Positions 17,112 to 27,146 of a stretch of DNA of 64,000 nt are shown here, piece by piece. A program made the translations under genes and the position numbers. This DNA comes from Methylophaga thalassica. GTDB taxonomy: Bacteria > Pseudomonadota > Gammaproteobacteria > Nitrosococcales > Methylophagaceae. The stretch covers positions 682,001 to 746,000 of the forward strand of contig NZ_BSND01000003.1 of NCBI RefSeq assembly GCF_030159795.1. Direction: 5' to 3'. The notes under the pieces were generated by a model, which worked only from the letters and a program-made list of their open reading frames with translations, was not told the origin of the DNA and searched no databases. Position 1 is the stretch's first letter. Every line of letters starts with the position of its first letter.

Positions 17112-18824
17112 ATGACAGCAGCGAGCATGACCCATTCATCCAAGGTGATTCCATTTTTACTCGATAACCATCTGGTGGATAGCTTTTCTTTTAATACGGC
17201 TGAATCGTTTCATAAACAGCAATTAATGCAGAATCCGTCTTTGCTGGTCAGCTTAGGATTAATTTCTGAACAACAGATGGTATCGGCGTATGTGAAGTCG
17301 CATGGCATAGAAAAGTGTGACATCAAAACGTTGCCAAGCGAAGCACCATCGCATGAGATAGCCACACGATTTCTGCAAGAAGCGGAATGTTTGCCTGTTT
17401 TTATCGACGAGGCTGAACTCACGCTTGCCATGGTGAATCCGGAAGATAGCTTTGCTTGTCGGTCGATAGCCCAGCTAACTAAGAAACGGGTAAAAAGGCT
17501 GGTGATTACTCAGAGTGAATTTAAGCAGTTATACCACCAATGGCATGCTGAGCAGCAGGATAAGCGTGTTGCTCATTCTGATCGCACACTCACAGATGCC
17601 GATGATGATTCCTCACTGGTTAATCGCCTGAAAGATATGGCATCACAAGAGCCCGTGGTGAAGCTGGTTAACTCGTTGCTCAATAAGGCTGTTGAGCTTA
17701 ATGCCTCTGATATTCACATAGAACCTTTTGAGCATCATTTGGCGGTTCGCTATCGCATGGATGGTGTATTAAAGCAGCTCGATTCTCCACCTGTTAAATC
17801 CAGTGCTGCCGTAATATCCCGTATCAAAATAATGGCAGAGCTGAATATTGCTGAACGACGGCTGCCGCAAGATGGTCGGCTGCAAATTCATGCTGATGGT
17901 CGTTTGATAGATTGCCGTGTTTCCACCACGCCCACACTGCACGGTGAGAGTATTGTGATTCGTTTGCTTGATAAACAGAAGGTGACGCTGGATATTCAGC
18001 AACTGGGCTTGTCACCCCAATCATTAAACGGGCTGATAAAACAAATTAAACAACCACACGGCATTATTCTGGTGACGGGCCCCACCGGCAGTGGTAAAAC
18101 CACGACCTTATATTCTGCTTTGCAGCAATTAAATACCGAAGAGAAAAAAATACTAACCGTCGAAGACCCGATTGAATATCAACTCACTGGCATCAACCAG
18201 ATCCAGGTCAAACCGCGTATCGGCCTAGGTTTTGCCGAAGCGCTTCGTGCGCTGGTGAGGCAAGATCCGGATGTACTGATGATTGGTGAAATGCGGGATA
18301 AAGAAACCGCCTCAATAGCCATTCAATCAGCATTAACCGGCCATTTGGTGTTTTCAACGCTGCACACTAATGATGCCAGCAGTGCGGTAACACGCTGTTT
18401 GGATATGGGACTGGAGCATTATTTACTGGCCGCATCGCTGAATGCAGTGATGGCGCAGCGTTTGGTTCGTCGCCTGTGTTTGTCGTGTCGTGAACAAATG
18501 CCAATTAATGAAAGTACTTGGGGTACCCTCATCCCAGATTCGATTCCGTTTGATGACAAGGCGAGGTTTTATCGCGCTGTTGGCTGTGATGCTTGTCAAA
18601 ATAGTGGCTATCACGGACGCACCATGATCAGTGAATTATTGATTATGACGGATGCCATCCGCCAATTGATATTACAAAAAGCCGATGCCAAAACTATTGA
18701 ACAGAAGGCGATTGAGCAGGGTATGCAGACGCTGAAACAGGACGGCTTTCGCTTGGTGTTAGCTGGCATGACCAGTGTTGATGAAGTGTTACGGTTAACT
18801 CAGTCTGACCATACACATGACTAA
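17112..18824 (+). CDS. gspE: Type II secretion ATPase GspE
   Basis: Cytoplasmic hexameric ATPase that drives pseudopilus assembly in type II secretion. At 570 residues it has the full layout: N-terminal GspE-N domain (about 1-150), Walker A GPTGSGKTTT (about 323-332), Asp box EDPIEY, Walker B MIGEMRD, HTND-containing His box, and the zinc-binding tetracysteine CLSCRE ... CDACQ near residue 455-500. It is the first gene of an eleven-gene operon in Xps order. The gspF start overlaps its end by 8 bases. Confidence 0.96.
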   Translation: MTAASMTHSSKVIPFLLDNHLVDSFSFNTAESFHKQQLMQNPSLLVSLGLISEQQMVSAYVKSHGIEKCDIKTLPSEAPSHEIATRFLQEAECLPVFIDEAELTLAMVNPEDSFACRSIAQLTKKRVKRLVITQSEFKQLYHQWHAEQQDKRVAHSDRTLTDADDDSSLVNRLKDMASQEPVVKLVNSLLNKAVELNASDIHIEPFEHHLAVRYRMDGVLKQLDSPPVKSSAAVISRIKIMAELNIAERRLPQDGRLQIHADGRLIDCRVSTTPTLHGESIVIRLLDKQKVTLDIQQLGLSPQSLNGLIKQIKQPHGIILVTGPTGSGKTTTLYSALQQLNTEEKKILTVEDPIEYQLTGINQIQVKPRIGLGFAEALRALVRQDPDVLMIGEMRDKETASIAIQSALTGHLVFSTLHTNDASSAVTRCLDMGLEHYLLAASLNAVMAQRLVRRLCLSCREQMPINESTWGTLIPDSIPFDDKARFYRAVGCDACQNSGYHGRTMISELLIMTDAIRQLILQKADAKTIEQKAIEQGMQTLKQDGFRLVLAGMTSVDEVLRLTQSDHTHD

Positions 18825-20034
18825 GTTTGTTTATAAAGCTTTATCCGCCAAAGGCGAGATGATCACCGGCAGTAAAGAGGAAGTCGATCAGACTGCCGTG
18901 GTGCAATTCCTGCGTCAGTCAGGCTATGTTCCGGTCTCCATCAGCCAACAGTCGTGGCTGACAGGTTCATTCAATCTACAAAGAAAAAAGCCGCAAGCAC
19001 CGCTATCACAAACATTGTTACTCACCTTTTTCAGTGAGCTGGCTACCTTGCTTGATGCAGGCCTGCCGGTAGATCAGTCATTAAAACGCATGGAAAGACT
19101 GACAAGTTCAACACCATTAAAAGAGACGCTGTCTGCCTTGCATCAGGGAGTAGCCGCTGGTGATAGTCTGGCAAAAGCCATGGCCGCTCAGGGACAACGT
19201 TTCACTGATTTACATATCAATATGGTGCTGGCGGGTGAGACGGGTGGACATTTACCCCAGGTGATGAATGAGTTGGCTTATTACCAGGAAACAATGGCCT
19301 CATTGCGTCGACAACTGATGTCGGCACTAAGCTATCCCATGATATTACTGGTTATGTCGATATTATCGATTGTGATGATGATGACCTACGTTATTCCTAA
19401 GTTTGTACCCTTATTTGAGGGGGCGGAGCAAACGATTCCCTGGCTGACACAACAGGTATTTGCCGTTGCTCATTTTTTTGAGCAGAGCTGGTGGCTACCT
19501 TTAGTGATATTTATTGTGATGGCTCTGGCTGTGGATGGTATACAAAAGCATCCAGCAGGTAAGGTTTGGCTGGATGGCAAAATACTCAAATTACCGATAA
19601 TAGGTTCACTGATAACCGTTGTGAATATTGGCCGCTTTTCTCAGAGTATGGCGTCGATGTTGACTCATGGTGTTGGCTTAATTGAAGCCGTGAATATGGC
19701 ATCCGGTGCGATTAATAATGGCAAAATTAAACAGGCATTGGCTGAAGTATCGAAGCAAGTAAGCCATGGCAGTTCGCTTGCCAAAGCATTAAAGTCGTTT
19801 TCCTGTTTTCCAAGTCTGTTAACAGAGCTTGTAGAAATCGGCGAACAAACCGGCCAGTTGGAGCCGATGTTCAGCAAGGTGGCAAAAGCCTATCAACTGC
19901 AAGTCGAAGACAGGACCAAACAATTATTAAGCCTGGTTGAACCTGTATTAATCATTGGTTTGGGTGGCATTATTGGTGTCATCATTATTTCTATTATGCT
20001 GGCGATGTTAGGACTAAATGATTTGGTCCGTTAG
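18817..20034 (+). CDS. gspF: Type II secretion inner-membrane platform protein GspF
   Basis: Polytopic platform protein (405 residues) that links the GspE ATPase to the growing pseudopilus. Two GspF domains are visible, each with the family pattern LLDAGLPVDQSLKRM and LTHGVGLIEAVNMASG, separated and followed by three hydrophobic segments (about 170-195, 220-245, 375-400). The N-terminus YKALSAKGEMITG is typical. It overlaps gspE, and gspG follows after 43 bases. Confidence 0.95.
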   Translation: MTKFVYKALSAKGEMITGSKEEVDQTAVVQFLRQSGYVPVSISQQSWLTGSFNLQRKKPQAPLSQTLLLTFFSELATLLDAGLPVDQSLKRMERLTSSTPLKETLSALHQGVAAGDSLAKAMAAQGQRFTDLHINMVLAGETGGHLPQVMNELAYYQETMASLRRQLMSALSYPMILLVMSILSIVMMMTYVIPKFVPLFEGAEQTIPWLTQQVFAVAHFFEQSWWLPLVIFIVMALAVDGIQKHPAGKVWLDGKILKLPIIGSLITVVNIGRFSQSMASMLTHGVGLIEAVNMASGAINNGKIKQALAEVSKQVSHGSSLAKALKSFSCFPSLLTELVEIGEQTGQLEPMFSKVAKAYQLQVEDRTKQLLSLVEPVLIIGLGGIIGVIIISIMLAMLGLNDLVR

Positions 20035-20077
20035 TGCCTGTCATTAAAGTTTCATTTTTAGTGGTTATATTCCGCTG

Positions 20078-20497
20078 ATGATGAAAAAAAATAATCGTGG
20101 TTTTAGTCTTATCGAATTGCTGGTGGTGCTGGCTATCTTAGCTTTGCTGGTCGGTCTGGTCGGTCCTAGAGTGATGAAACAGTTAGGTGGGGCGAAAGCT
20201 GATACGGCTGTGTTACAGATCGCTGACCTGCAAGCCTCACTTGATATCTACTATCTGGATATGGGCGTGTATCCCACTTCTGCTCAAGGTTTAAATGCAC
20301 TGATTGAAAAGTCGGCTGATCTCTCTGGCTGGAATGGCCCTTATCTCAAAAAGAAAAAAGTCCCAGTCGATCCCTGGGGGCATGCCTATCATTATGTTTC
20401 ACCCGGTAAATATGGTGACTATGACTTGTATTCATTAGGTGCCGATAATCAGCAGGGTGGTAGTGGTGACGATCAAGATATCAATAGCTGGGAGTAA
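20078..20497 (+). CDS. gspG: Major pseudopilin GspG
   Basis: Main subunit of the type II secretion pseudopilus. The 139-residue prepilin has a short basic leader MMKKNNRG cut before Phe, then FSLIELLVVLAILALLVGLV with Glu at position 5 of the mature form. The C-terminal half has the GspG calcium-site region (SLGADNQQGGSGDDQDINSW), which other pseudopilins lack. Two adjacent ATGs are possible. Processing needs a PilD-type peptidase, which is not in this window. Confidence 0.96.
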   Translation: MMKKNNRGFSLIELLVVLAILALLVGLVGPRVMKQLGGAKADTAVLQIADLQASLDIYYLDMGVYPTSAQGLNALIEKSADLSGWNGPYLKKKKVPVDPWGHAYHYVSPGKYGDYDLYSLGADNQQGGSGDDQDINSWE

Positions 20498-20502
20498 CAA
20501 TA

Positions 20503-20955
20503 TTGTCACGCTCGGCAATAGCAAAAGGCTTTACCTTAATTGAGCTATTAGTCGTGATGACGCTGATGGTCATGCTGATGACTTTATTACCTCCGTTATT
20601 TCGTCCGGTGATGGAACACCATAGTCTGTATGCGGAATCTCAGCGCTTAGTGTTGTTAATGCGGCAAGCCCGCAATGAAGCGATGCTGACTCAACAAACG
20701 CAATACGTTGAGCTGAATGTCACCAACCAACAAATTGCTCACAACAATCAGCGTATGCAACTGGCGGCGAGCACAAATCTGGATGCCTATGTAGCAGACC
20801 GGACAAATGCAAAGAACCAGGGAAGCATTGTTTTTTATGCCGATGGCAGTAGTAGTGGCGGTCAATTAGTGCTGACAGACAAACATTATGCCTATGGCAT
20901 CGATGTGAACTGGGTGACCGGGCAAATTCAGTTAAGTAAACAGTTGCCAATGTGA
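20503..20955 (+). CDS. gspH: Minor pseudopilin GspH
   Basis: A 150-residue minor pseudopilin with leader MSRSAIAKG and mature start FTLIELLVVMTLMVMLMTLL; Glu5 is present. It lies between gspG and gspI, the position of gspH. The start is an unusual TTG at 20503, with GGGAG overlapping the end of gspG serving as ribosome-binding site; no ATG lies between this and the prepilin motif. The end TGA overlaps the gspI start. Confidence 0.88.
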   Translation: MSRSAIAKGFTLIELLVVMTLMVMLMTLLPPLFRPVMEHHSLYAESQRLVLLMRQARNEAMLTQQTQYVELNVTNQQIAHNNQRMQLAASTNLDAYVADRTNAKNQGSIVFYADGSSSGGQLVLTDKHYAYGIDVNWVTGQIQLSKQLPM

Positions 20956-21326
20956 TGAAACAGCGTGGTTTTAGTTTACTTGAGTTACTGGTGGCTTTTA
21001 GTTTGATGAGTGTGTCTTTAGTCATCCTGTTTCAGTTATATGCAAAAGGCCAGCAGGTTATACGCTTAGGCAATGATTACAACGTGGCGACAACGATTGC
21101 AGAGTCATTGATTGCTCAGGCGACATATCAAACCAGTGGAACACAACAATCTGGCATCACCGAGAAGCAGTTTCATTGGCAGTTAACGATTCAGCCGACA
21201 AACGGCAATATGCAATCAAAACTACCATTGAGAGAGGTCAGCGCCAATGTGTCATGGCAACGTTCAGGTAAACCGTACCATGTACATCTTTCTACGTTAG
21301 TGCCTGTCAGCAAGGCCACACCATGA
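20955..21326 (+). CDS. gspI: Minor pseudopilin GspI
   Basis: A 123-residue prepilin-like protein: leader MKQRG, mature FSLLELLVAFSLMSVSLVIL. GspI, J and K form the tip complex of the pseudopilus. The ATG at 20955 shares its A with the gspH stop (TGATG); a GTG one codon upstream is the alternative. It overlaps gspJ by 4 bases. Assignment rests on the prepilin motif, the size and the operon position. Confidence 0.9.
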   Translation: MKQRGFSLLELLVAFSLMSVSLVILFQLYAKGQQVIRLGNDYNVATTIAESLIAQATYQTSGTQQSGITEKQFHWQLTIQPTNGNMQSKLPLREVSANVSWQRSGKPYHVHLSTLVPVSKATP

Positions 21327-21949
21327 AAAAACAGTCAGGTTTTACCTTGTTGGAGATGCTTATTGCCATCAGTTTGATGACGATTATGCTGGGTTTGTTG
21401 TTCAGTGCCTCACGTACGCTCAGTGGACAGACTCAGTCTGGCATTGATCAGGTGCAAATGAATGATGATATCCGGCTGGTGATTCAGTTTGTCAGGAGAC
21501 TTATCAGTCAGACATCACCGATTGTGATGAATCAGGGCACCTCACATCCTGTGTTATTTTCAGGAGCAAAACATCAGCTTGGATTTGTCTCTACTTTACC
21601 TGCTCATGCCGGTGGTAACAGTCTGTATTGGGTTGAGTTGATGCTTAAAGAAAACCAATTGGTGATGAATTATCAGCCATTACTGAGTCTGCATAAAAAT
21701 CATAAGGATATTCAGCAGATTACGCTGTTAAATGGCGTGGCATCATTGGATTTTTCCTATGCAGAACTTCATAACAACATCACACCAAAATGGCATTCAG
21801 CCTGGCGAAAAAGTCAGAAACTACCGCCAATGATTTCAATGACTCTGGCACAGAAAAACCAGGCAGAAAAATATCCAATCGTGGTGTCTTTGCCTGCCCA
21901 GGTGACGCGGATGCGGGATCATCTCAGTGTGCAGCGTAGTGACTCATGA
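21323..21949 (+). CDS. gspJ: Minor pseudopilin GspJ
   Basis: A 208-residue pseudopilin with leader MKKQSG and mature FTLLEMLIAISLMTIMLGLL, larger than GspH and GspI as expected for GspJ. Part of the I-J-K tip complex. It overlaps gspI and gspK by 4 bases each (ATGA-type junctions), indicating translational coupling. Confidence 0.92.
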   Translation: MKKQSGFTLLEMLIAISLMTIMLGLLFSASRTLSGQTQSGIDQVQMNDDIRLVIQFVRRLISQTSPIVMNQGTSHPVLFSGAKHQLGFVSTLPAHAGGNSLYWVELMLKENQLVMNYQPLLSLHKNHKDIQQITLLNGVASLDFSYAELHNNITPKWHSAWRKSQKLPPMISMTLAQKNQAEKYPIVVSLPAQVTRMRDHLSVQRSDS

Positions 21950-22764
21950 GCTCAGTCAAACAGCAAGGTGCAGCGTTATTGATCGTGCTCTGGATGATCG
22001 CGCTTTTGATGATTTTAGCCGTGAGTTTTAGCCAAACCATGCGTATTGAAACGCAACAAATCAAACAGCAGCAGGAGGCGTTGGCAAGTAAATATCTGGC
22101 AATGGATGGCGTGTGGCAGGTGATCCAAGCATTAGTTGATGAGCGTAGTGACAGACTGACCAATGGCACCCGGTACAAGATGATGACGGATAAAGGCACC
22201 TTATTTCTCCAGATTCAGGACCAAAATGGATTGCTTGATGTTAATTACGCCCCGGCTGAATTAATCACTTCCGTATTAAAAATAAAAGGCTGGTCTTCAC
22301 ATGCGGCTGAACAATATGCCGATCAAATTGTTGATTGGCGTGACCGTGATAGTGAACGTCTCCCCGCCGGAGCTGAACGTTTACATTACCGATCTGCCGG
22401 GCGAGATAACTCACCCAAAAATGCCGCTTTTAATAGTCTTGAAGAGCTGCGTTTGCTGTTGTCGATGGACGAGCAGAATTATCAAAAGATAGCCCCGTTG
22501 ATGACGGTGTATTCTCAACAATCGGGTCTTAACTTATCTGTACTACCAGTAAGTCTCTACAGTGAAAATGAGCGGAAACGTCTTAGTGAACTGCCTAATG
22601 ATCAATTACAACGACTTCCCGCCGGTCGTTGTTTTGTCATCATCAGTCGCGCCGAGGTTAAAAAAAGTGTGGCGAGTCTGAAAGTGGCGGTATTGCTGAA
22701 TCCGGAGCAAACCAAGGATTATGCAATTTTGTCCTGGCAGGCTATCACAGGAGTTGAGTCCTGA
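21946..22764 (+). CDS. gspK: Minor pseudopilin GspK
   Basis: A 272-residue atypical pseudopilin that caps the tip. The N-terminus KQQGAALLIVLWMIALLMIL is typical, including the absence of Glu5 that marks GspK. The middle part carries DQNGLLDVNYAP, and QIVDWRDRDSERLPAGAE matches the family's WRDxD segment. The start overlaps gspJ by 4 bases and the stop shares one base with the next gene. Confidence 0.94.
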   Translation: MSSVKQQGAALLIVLWMIALLMILAVSFSQTMRIETQQIKQQQEALASKYLAMDGVWQVIQALVDERSDRLTNGTRYKMMTDKGTLFLQIQDQNGLLDVNYAPAELITSVLKIKGWSSHAAEQYADQIVDWRDRDSERLPAGAERLHYRSAGRDNSPKNAAFNSLEELRLLLSMDEQNYQKIAPLMTVYSQQSGLNLSVLPVSLYSENERKRLSELPNDQLQRLPAGRCFVIISRAEVKKSVASLKVAVLLNPEQTKDYAILSWQAITGVES

Positions 22765-23804
22765 TGTTCTGGCAACAACTCAGACAAGGCATTGCGTCTG
22801 CCTGGAAATGGTGGTTGTCACAGCTTAATGCTGGGCTGCCTAAACGCTGGCAATATCAAACTGATATTCGCCGTCGACGATTATGTATCAGCTTCCATGA
22901 GGATCGTTATCAGTTAACGCTATGGTCTAAGGCTGGAGATGACATTCGTTGGCAAGCCACAACAAAGCGTGCTGATAAGCTCACCCTGCCTAAAAAAACG
23001 AGTCCGAACAAGAGTGTCTTATTGCTTGATGAACAGCAAGTATTGTCTCGTCAACTAACGATTCCACGTTCAGCAAAACACAATATTGCCGAGCTATTGT
23101 GCTTTGAAATGGATAAGTTCACGCCTTTTCAGGCCGAGCAGGTGAGCTTTGACTGGGTTGAGCTGGAAGAACAAGACGATCCGGAGCTGATTCAGCTTCG
23201 CTTGTTTGTCATGCTGCGTGAAGATATCGAACAGCATCAACAACGCCTGAAACCTTTAGGCATTAGTATCGACAGGGTGTCTGTTCAAGACAGTCTATAT
23301 CGTGATCGGGTGAATTTATTAGGTTCACTGTCTTCAAAAAACGCATGGTCAGCGTATGTTTGGCCCGCATCGGCCCTGGTCTGCCTACTTTGTGCGCTTT
23401 ATCTGCCCTTGTCTTTTTATGAAACCCAGCTGCAACAGCAACAAAAAAGTCTGACGGCTTTACGTACAAAGGCAATGCATGATGTGAAGAAGCAACAACA
23501 TGGTGAATATACGCTGGCACAATTTCGTGAGTTAGCAGAGCAACAACGACAGCAGCAGTGGTTAGCTGTGCTTAATACCCTGAGTGAGGTGTTGCCAAAA
23601 GACACCTGGGTAAGACGCTTCCAGGTCAGAGACAACACCATTGAGATTCAGGGCGTGTCGACATCAGCAACCACACTGCTTTCCTTATTAGCTAAGACAA
23701 AACAATTTACCGACGTGACTTTCAAGGCGCCTGTGACCTTTGATAAGCAACTGGGCAAAGAAAGGTTTTTTATCACCATGAAGCGAGCCACCGATGCGAG
23801 CTGA
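22764..23804 (+). CDS. gspL: Type II secretion protein GspL (XpsL-type)
   Basis: A bitopic inner-membrane protein (346 residues) that recruits GspE. The N-terminal cytoplasmic part is actin/PilM-like (residues 40-185, with LLLDEQQVLSRQLTIP and LLCFEMDKFTPFQ), the TM segment is at about 197-216, and a PilN-like periplasmic part with coiled coil and ferredoxin-like domain follows. This short form matches XpsL rather than the longer E. coli GspL. It overlaps gspM by 11 bases. Confidence 0.85.
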   Translation: MFWQQLRQGIASAWKWWLSQLNAGLPKRWQYQTDIRRRRLCISFHEDRYQLTLWSKAGDDIRWQATTKRADKLTLPKKTSPNKSVLLLDEQQVLSRQLTIPRSAKHNIAELLCFEMDKFTPFQAEQVSFDWVELEEQDDPELIQLRLFVMLREDIEQHQQRLKPLGISIDRVSVQDSLYRDRVNLLGSLSSKNAWSAYVWPASALVCLLCALYLPLSFYETQLQQQQKSLTALRTKAMHDVKKQQHGEYTLAQFRELAEQQRQQQWLAVLNTLSEVLPKDTWVRRFQVRDNTIEIQGVSTSATTLLSLLAKTKQFTDVTFKAPVTFDKQLGKERFFITMKRATDAS

Positions 23805-24363
23805 GCTATCACGTTTTTATCCGGCACTAGCTTGGTCAGTACTCATTCTGGTCATTGTATTTTTCTGGCTGGTGATTATCAATCCGGCCTTGTCTGTTCG
23901 GCAGCACTACACCAGTGCACTGGAAGAGACTCGATTTATGCAGCAAAAATTATCGCGTCAGTTAGAACAACCATCAGTATTGCTGACTGAGGATGAAACG
24001 AGGCAGTTGGCAGATCGCTTTTTATTTCATGGTGAATCAAAAGCCTTGATGGCTGCACAAATGCAGTCATTGGTAGCTAAACATCTGGATGACTTGGGCC
24101 TGACTAAAATGAGTGCCGAGACGACGCTTGTCGAGCAGGACAAAGGCTTTGACCAGATTCAGTTACGTCTTCAGTTCCAGACCGATTTGAAAGGTCTAGT
24201 GGCCTTTTTATCCCGTATTGAATCACAGCAACCGTTACTGCTCATTGATGAATTATCTATTGTGGTGAATGACGATAACACTCAGTCATCATCCCCCCAG
24301 CTTGAAGTACAAACCATGATGACCGGCTTTTATCAAACAGAGAAAACGGAGAAGGCATCATGA
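23794..24363 (+). CDS. gspM: Type II secretion protein GspM
   Basis: A small bitopic inner-membrane protein (189 residues) that partners GspL. One TM segment at about 10-31 (WSVLILVIVFFWLVIINPAL) is followed by a short coiled coil and a ferredoxin-like periplasmic domain (about 85-180). Identification depends on size, topology and the position between gspL and gspN; sequence similarity in this family is low. Confidence 0.82.
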   Translation: MRAELSRFYPALAWSVLILVIVFFWLVIINPALSVRQHYTSALEETRFMQQKLSRQLEQPSVLLTEDETRQLADRFLFHGESKALMAAQMQSLVAKHLDDLGLTKMSAETTLVEQDKGFDQIQLRLQFQTDLKGLVAFLSRIESQQPLLLIDELSIVVNDDNTQSSSPQLEVQTMMTGFYQTEKTEKAS

Positions 24364-24938
24364 GCTGGGTTGTTATTAGCTCATGGCTGCTAATCATTTT
24401 ATCAATGGTGAGTGTGGCAATCGAGTACAGACATGCTCATGCTGAACCTGCTGTTACTGATGCTCCGGTTAACCGTCAGCAGACTTTGTCTGATAAGCAG
24501 AGCACTGTTATTAATTTACCGTCACCGTCTGCTACTGATGCTTTGTTAACCCAGGCGATTTTCTCATCAAGCCGTTCTGTAGAGGCATCGATACAGCAAA
24601 CCGCGGAGCCGACTGAACACACCATATTTTTAAATCATTATCGTCTCTCAGCGGTGGCCATAAGTGAAAACTCGTCAACGGTATTAATGACAGATGATAA
24701 AACCAACAAGGTGAAACATTTACAGCTAAACGATGAGCTGGATGGCTGGACATTAGAGGATATTTCATCGATAGCAGCCGTATTCAGTAAAGCCGATAAG
24801 CGGCGTCGTGTGATGTTGTTTAATCCGCAAAAACCGTCATTAGCAACTACGATTTCTACAGATGTCATCACAACTGAGCGGGAAAGTTCGCCCACTTTTG
24901 TATCCGGCACTACCTTGGATGACGATCCGTATCAATAA
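24360..24938 (+). CDS. gspN: GspN/GspC-type inner-membrane protein (XpsN-like)
   Basis: A 192-residue protein with one N-terminal TM segment (about 4-22), a proline- and serine-rich linker and a small periplasmic HR-like domain (about 85-155, HYRLSAVAISENSSTVLMTD). In Xps-type systems the gene between gspM and gspD encodes XpsN, which does the job of GspC: coupling the inner-membrane platform to the secretin. No PDZ domain is present. The call rests on position and topology. Confidence 0.75.
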   Translation: MSWVVISSWLLIILSMVSVAIEYRHAHAEPAVTDAPVNRQQTLSDKQSTVINLPSPSATDALLTQAIFSSSRSVEASIQQTAEPTEHTIFLNHYRLSAVAISENSSTVLMTDDKTNKVKHLQLNDELDGWTLEDISSIAAVFSKADKRRRVMLFNPQKPSLATTISTDVITTERESSPTFVSGTTLDDDPYQ

Positions 24939-24998
24939 TGTCACATTCATTTCATATGCTTGTCGGTTATGAATTCAATAAGCGAGTGATACAAACAC

Positions 24999-27095
24999 AT
25001 GATTAGGCTAGCAGCAATAGTCGTATCGTTAATAGTGCTGGCGGGGTGTCAGCATCTGACTGGCACCAAAGTACAACAGCCAGCCAAACTGGCAGGCAAT
25101 AGTGTCAATACCCCCGTTTCAACTACGCCTATCAGTCAGCACATTACATCTTCAGATGATACGAAACCGCTGCAGAAAACGGTGGTTTATGGAGACAATC
25201 CCACATCGCAAATTCCTCGCCAGCAGTTTTCTAGCAATGCTGAACACAACGATATTACGCTCAATTTTGAAGCCGTCGCGCTGGCTGATTTTGTCCGTGT
25301 TGTATTAGGCGAAATTTTGGCAGTGAATTACTCAATGGATAAAAACCTAACAGGGCAAGTCACTATTCAAACACCAAGTCCCATCGCAAAAGAAGCAGTA
25401 TTGCCGATGCTGGAAAGTGTATTGGCAATGAATAATGCTCGATTAATGGTGAACCATGACTTTTATCAGGTGGTGGCATCCGATCAGGCATTATCCCGTA
25501 CATCAGGTAATACCCAGTCAGGTTATGGGGTGCATGTCATCCCTCTGCGTTATATCAGTGCTGCTGAAATGGCGAAGATTTTAATGCCTTATGCTGGGAA
25601 GGATACCGATATCCAAGTTGATCAAAAGCGTAATCTGGTTTTATTACGTGGCAATCAACAGGATGTGCAAACACTGACGCAGACGATTTCTGTGTTTGAT
25701 GTCGACTGGCTGGCGGGGATGTCTGTCGGTATTTATCCAATAAAAAATGCTTCTGTGAACGACATTCAGCGTGAATTGGAAACTATTCTGTTAACAGCTG
25801 CGGCAGACAATAATGAGCCGTCAGCTAATGGTCCCGTGCGCTTAATGGCTATTAATCGTCTTAATAGTATTTTAGCGATCAGTGCAAACCGAGCATCGCT
25901 GTTAAATGTGGAACGTTGGGTTGAGCGCTTAGATATGGCTTCGAATCTAGGTAAACAGCAACTGTATGTCTATAAAGTCCAGAATGCCAAGGCGAAGCAG
26001 CTGGCGGATGTTCTGGCTCAGGTGTTTGGTGCCAATATCCAACAGCTGGCAGATTCTAAGACAGAAAAACAAACACTGGCCCCAGGTGAAACCCAAGTCC
26101 ATTTGGGCTCAACACAGACAACATTAAATAATCCAGACCAGAGCTTATCTGCATCTCAAGCGAATAAAGCGCGTTTCTTAAATGATGAGGTCGATATTAT
26201 TGCCGATGATGTGCGTAATGCGCTGGTAATTATGGCTACAGCCAAAGATTACGACATGATTGAGCGTACGATTAAACAGCTTGATACCGTGCCGATGCAG
26301 GTATTAATTGAAGCCAGCATAATTGAAGTCACCTTATCAGATGAGCTTAATTTTGGTGTGGAGTGGTTTTTTAAAAATGGTATAGGTAGCAAGCAAGGTA
26401 ATAGTCAACTGGATTTAGGTAATTCTGGCATTAATGCTAAAACACCGGGCTTTTCGTTTACCGTGGTGGACAGCTTAAGCAATGTCCGCTTTGCGTTGAA
26501 TACACTTGCCGCTCAATCAAAATTGAATGTTTTATCGTCGCCGTCTTTGATGGTGTTGGATAACCAACCTGCCAAAATCAATGTTGGTGATGAGATTCCT
26601 ATCCCCACCCGACAATCAGTGAGTAATACTGATGCCACTGCACCAACAGTCAATGAAATTGATTTTCGTAAAACTGGTGTGTCGTTAACCGTATTACCAC
26701 GTGTCAATAATAGTGGTCTTGTTACTATGGAAATACGTCAGGAAGTCAGTAATGCCGTGCAAACAACCACCTCGACGATTGACGCCCCCACCATCCAGCA
26801 ACGAGAAATTCAAAGTGTGGTTGCTATCAATTCTGGTGAAACCATTGTGCTTGGTGGCTTAATTCAGGACAGCAAAACCAATAATGACAGCGGCGTACCA
26901 GGACTACATAAATTACCGGTTTTAGGGTATTTATTCGGGCAAACCTCAGACGCGGTGAGAAGAACGGAACTATTGGTATTAATCACACCAAGAGTGATTC
27001 GAGACCGCACATCGGCGCAGGCGGTAACCGAAGAGTTAAGAAACAAAATGCTGACAATAGAAGAAATCCCGGCATCTGTCTCAGGGAAAATATAA
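24999..27095 (+). CDS. gspD: Type II secretion secretin GspD, lipoprotein form
   Basis: Outer-membrane channel of the type II system (698 residues). The N-terminus is a lipoprotein signal with lipobox LAGC (Cys17), as in XpsD, so it may reach the outer membrane without a pilotin; none is encoded here. N0-N3 domains span about 85-430 (LNFEAVALADFVRVV, then three KH-like repeats), and the secretin core follows with VLIEASIIEVTL, VGDEIPIPTR and the closing GETIVLGGLIQDSK, LPVLGYLFG. It is the last gene of the operon, a hallmark of the Xps order. phoA follows after 145 bases. Confidence 0.95.
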   Translation: MIRLAAIVVSLIVLAGCQHLTGTKVQQPAKLAGNSVNTPVSTTPISQHITSSDDTKPLQKTVVYGDNPTSQIPRQQFSSNAEHNDITLNFEAVALADFVRVVLGEILAVNYSMDKNLTGQVTIQTPSPIAKEAVLPMLESVLAMNNARLMVNHDFYQVVASDQALSRTSGNTQSGYGVHVIPLRYISAAEMAKILMPYAGKDTDIQVDQKRNLVLLRGNQQDVQTLTQTISVFDVDWLAGMSVGIYPIKNASVNDIQRELETILLTAAADNNEPSANGPVRLMAINRLNSILAISANRASLLNVERWVERLDMASNLGKQQLYVYKVQNAKAKQLADVLAQVFGANIQQLADSKTEKQTLAPGETQVHLGSTQTTLNNPDQSLSASQANKARFLNDEVDIIADDVRNALVIMATAKDYDMIERTIKQLDTVPMQVLIEASIIEVTLSDELNFGVEWFFKNGIGSKQGNSQLDLGNSGINAKTPGFSFTVVDSLSNVRFALNTLAAQSKLNVLSSPSLMVLDNQPAKINVGDEIPIPTRQSVSNTDATAPTVNEIDFRKTGVSLTVLPRVNNSGLVTMEIRQEVSNAVQTTTSTIDAPTIQQREIQSVVAINSGETIVLGGLIQDSKTNNDSGVPGLHKLPVLGYLFGQTSDAVRRTELLVLITPRVIRDRTSAQAVTEELRNKMLTIEEIPASVSGKI

Positions 27096-27127
27096 AACTC
27101 ATACCTCAGTCTGGTTTCTGGGGCGAA

Positions 27128-27143
27128 TGTGACTCAGTTCACA
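27128..27143. promoter_or_regulatory. CRP-type binding site upstream of phoA
   Basis: TGTGACTCAGTTCACA is a perfect TGTGA-N6-TCACA match. It lies 98 bases upstream of the phoA start and 3 bases before the Pho-box-like repeats. Function is inferred. Confidence 0.6.
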
Positions 27144-27146
27144 TAA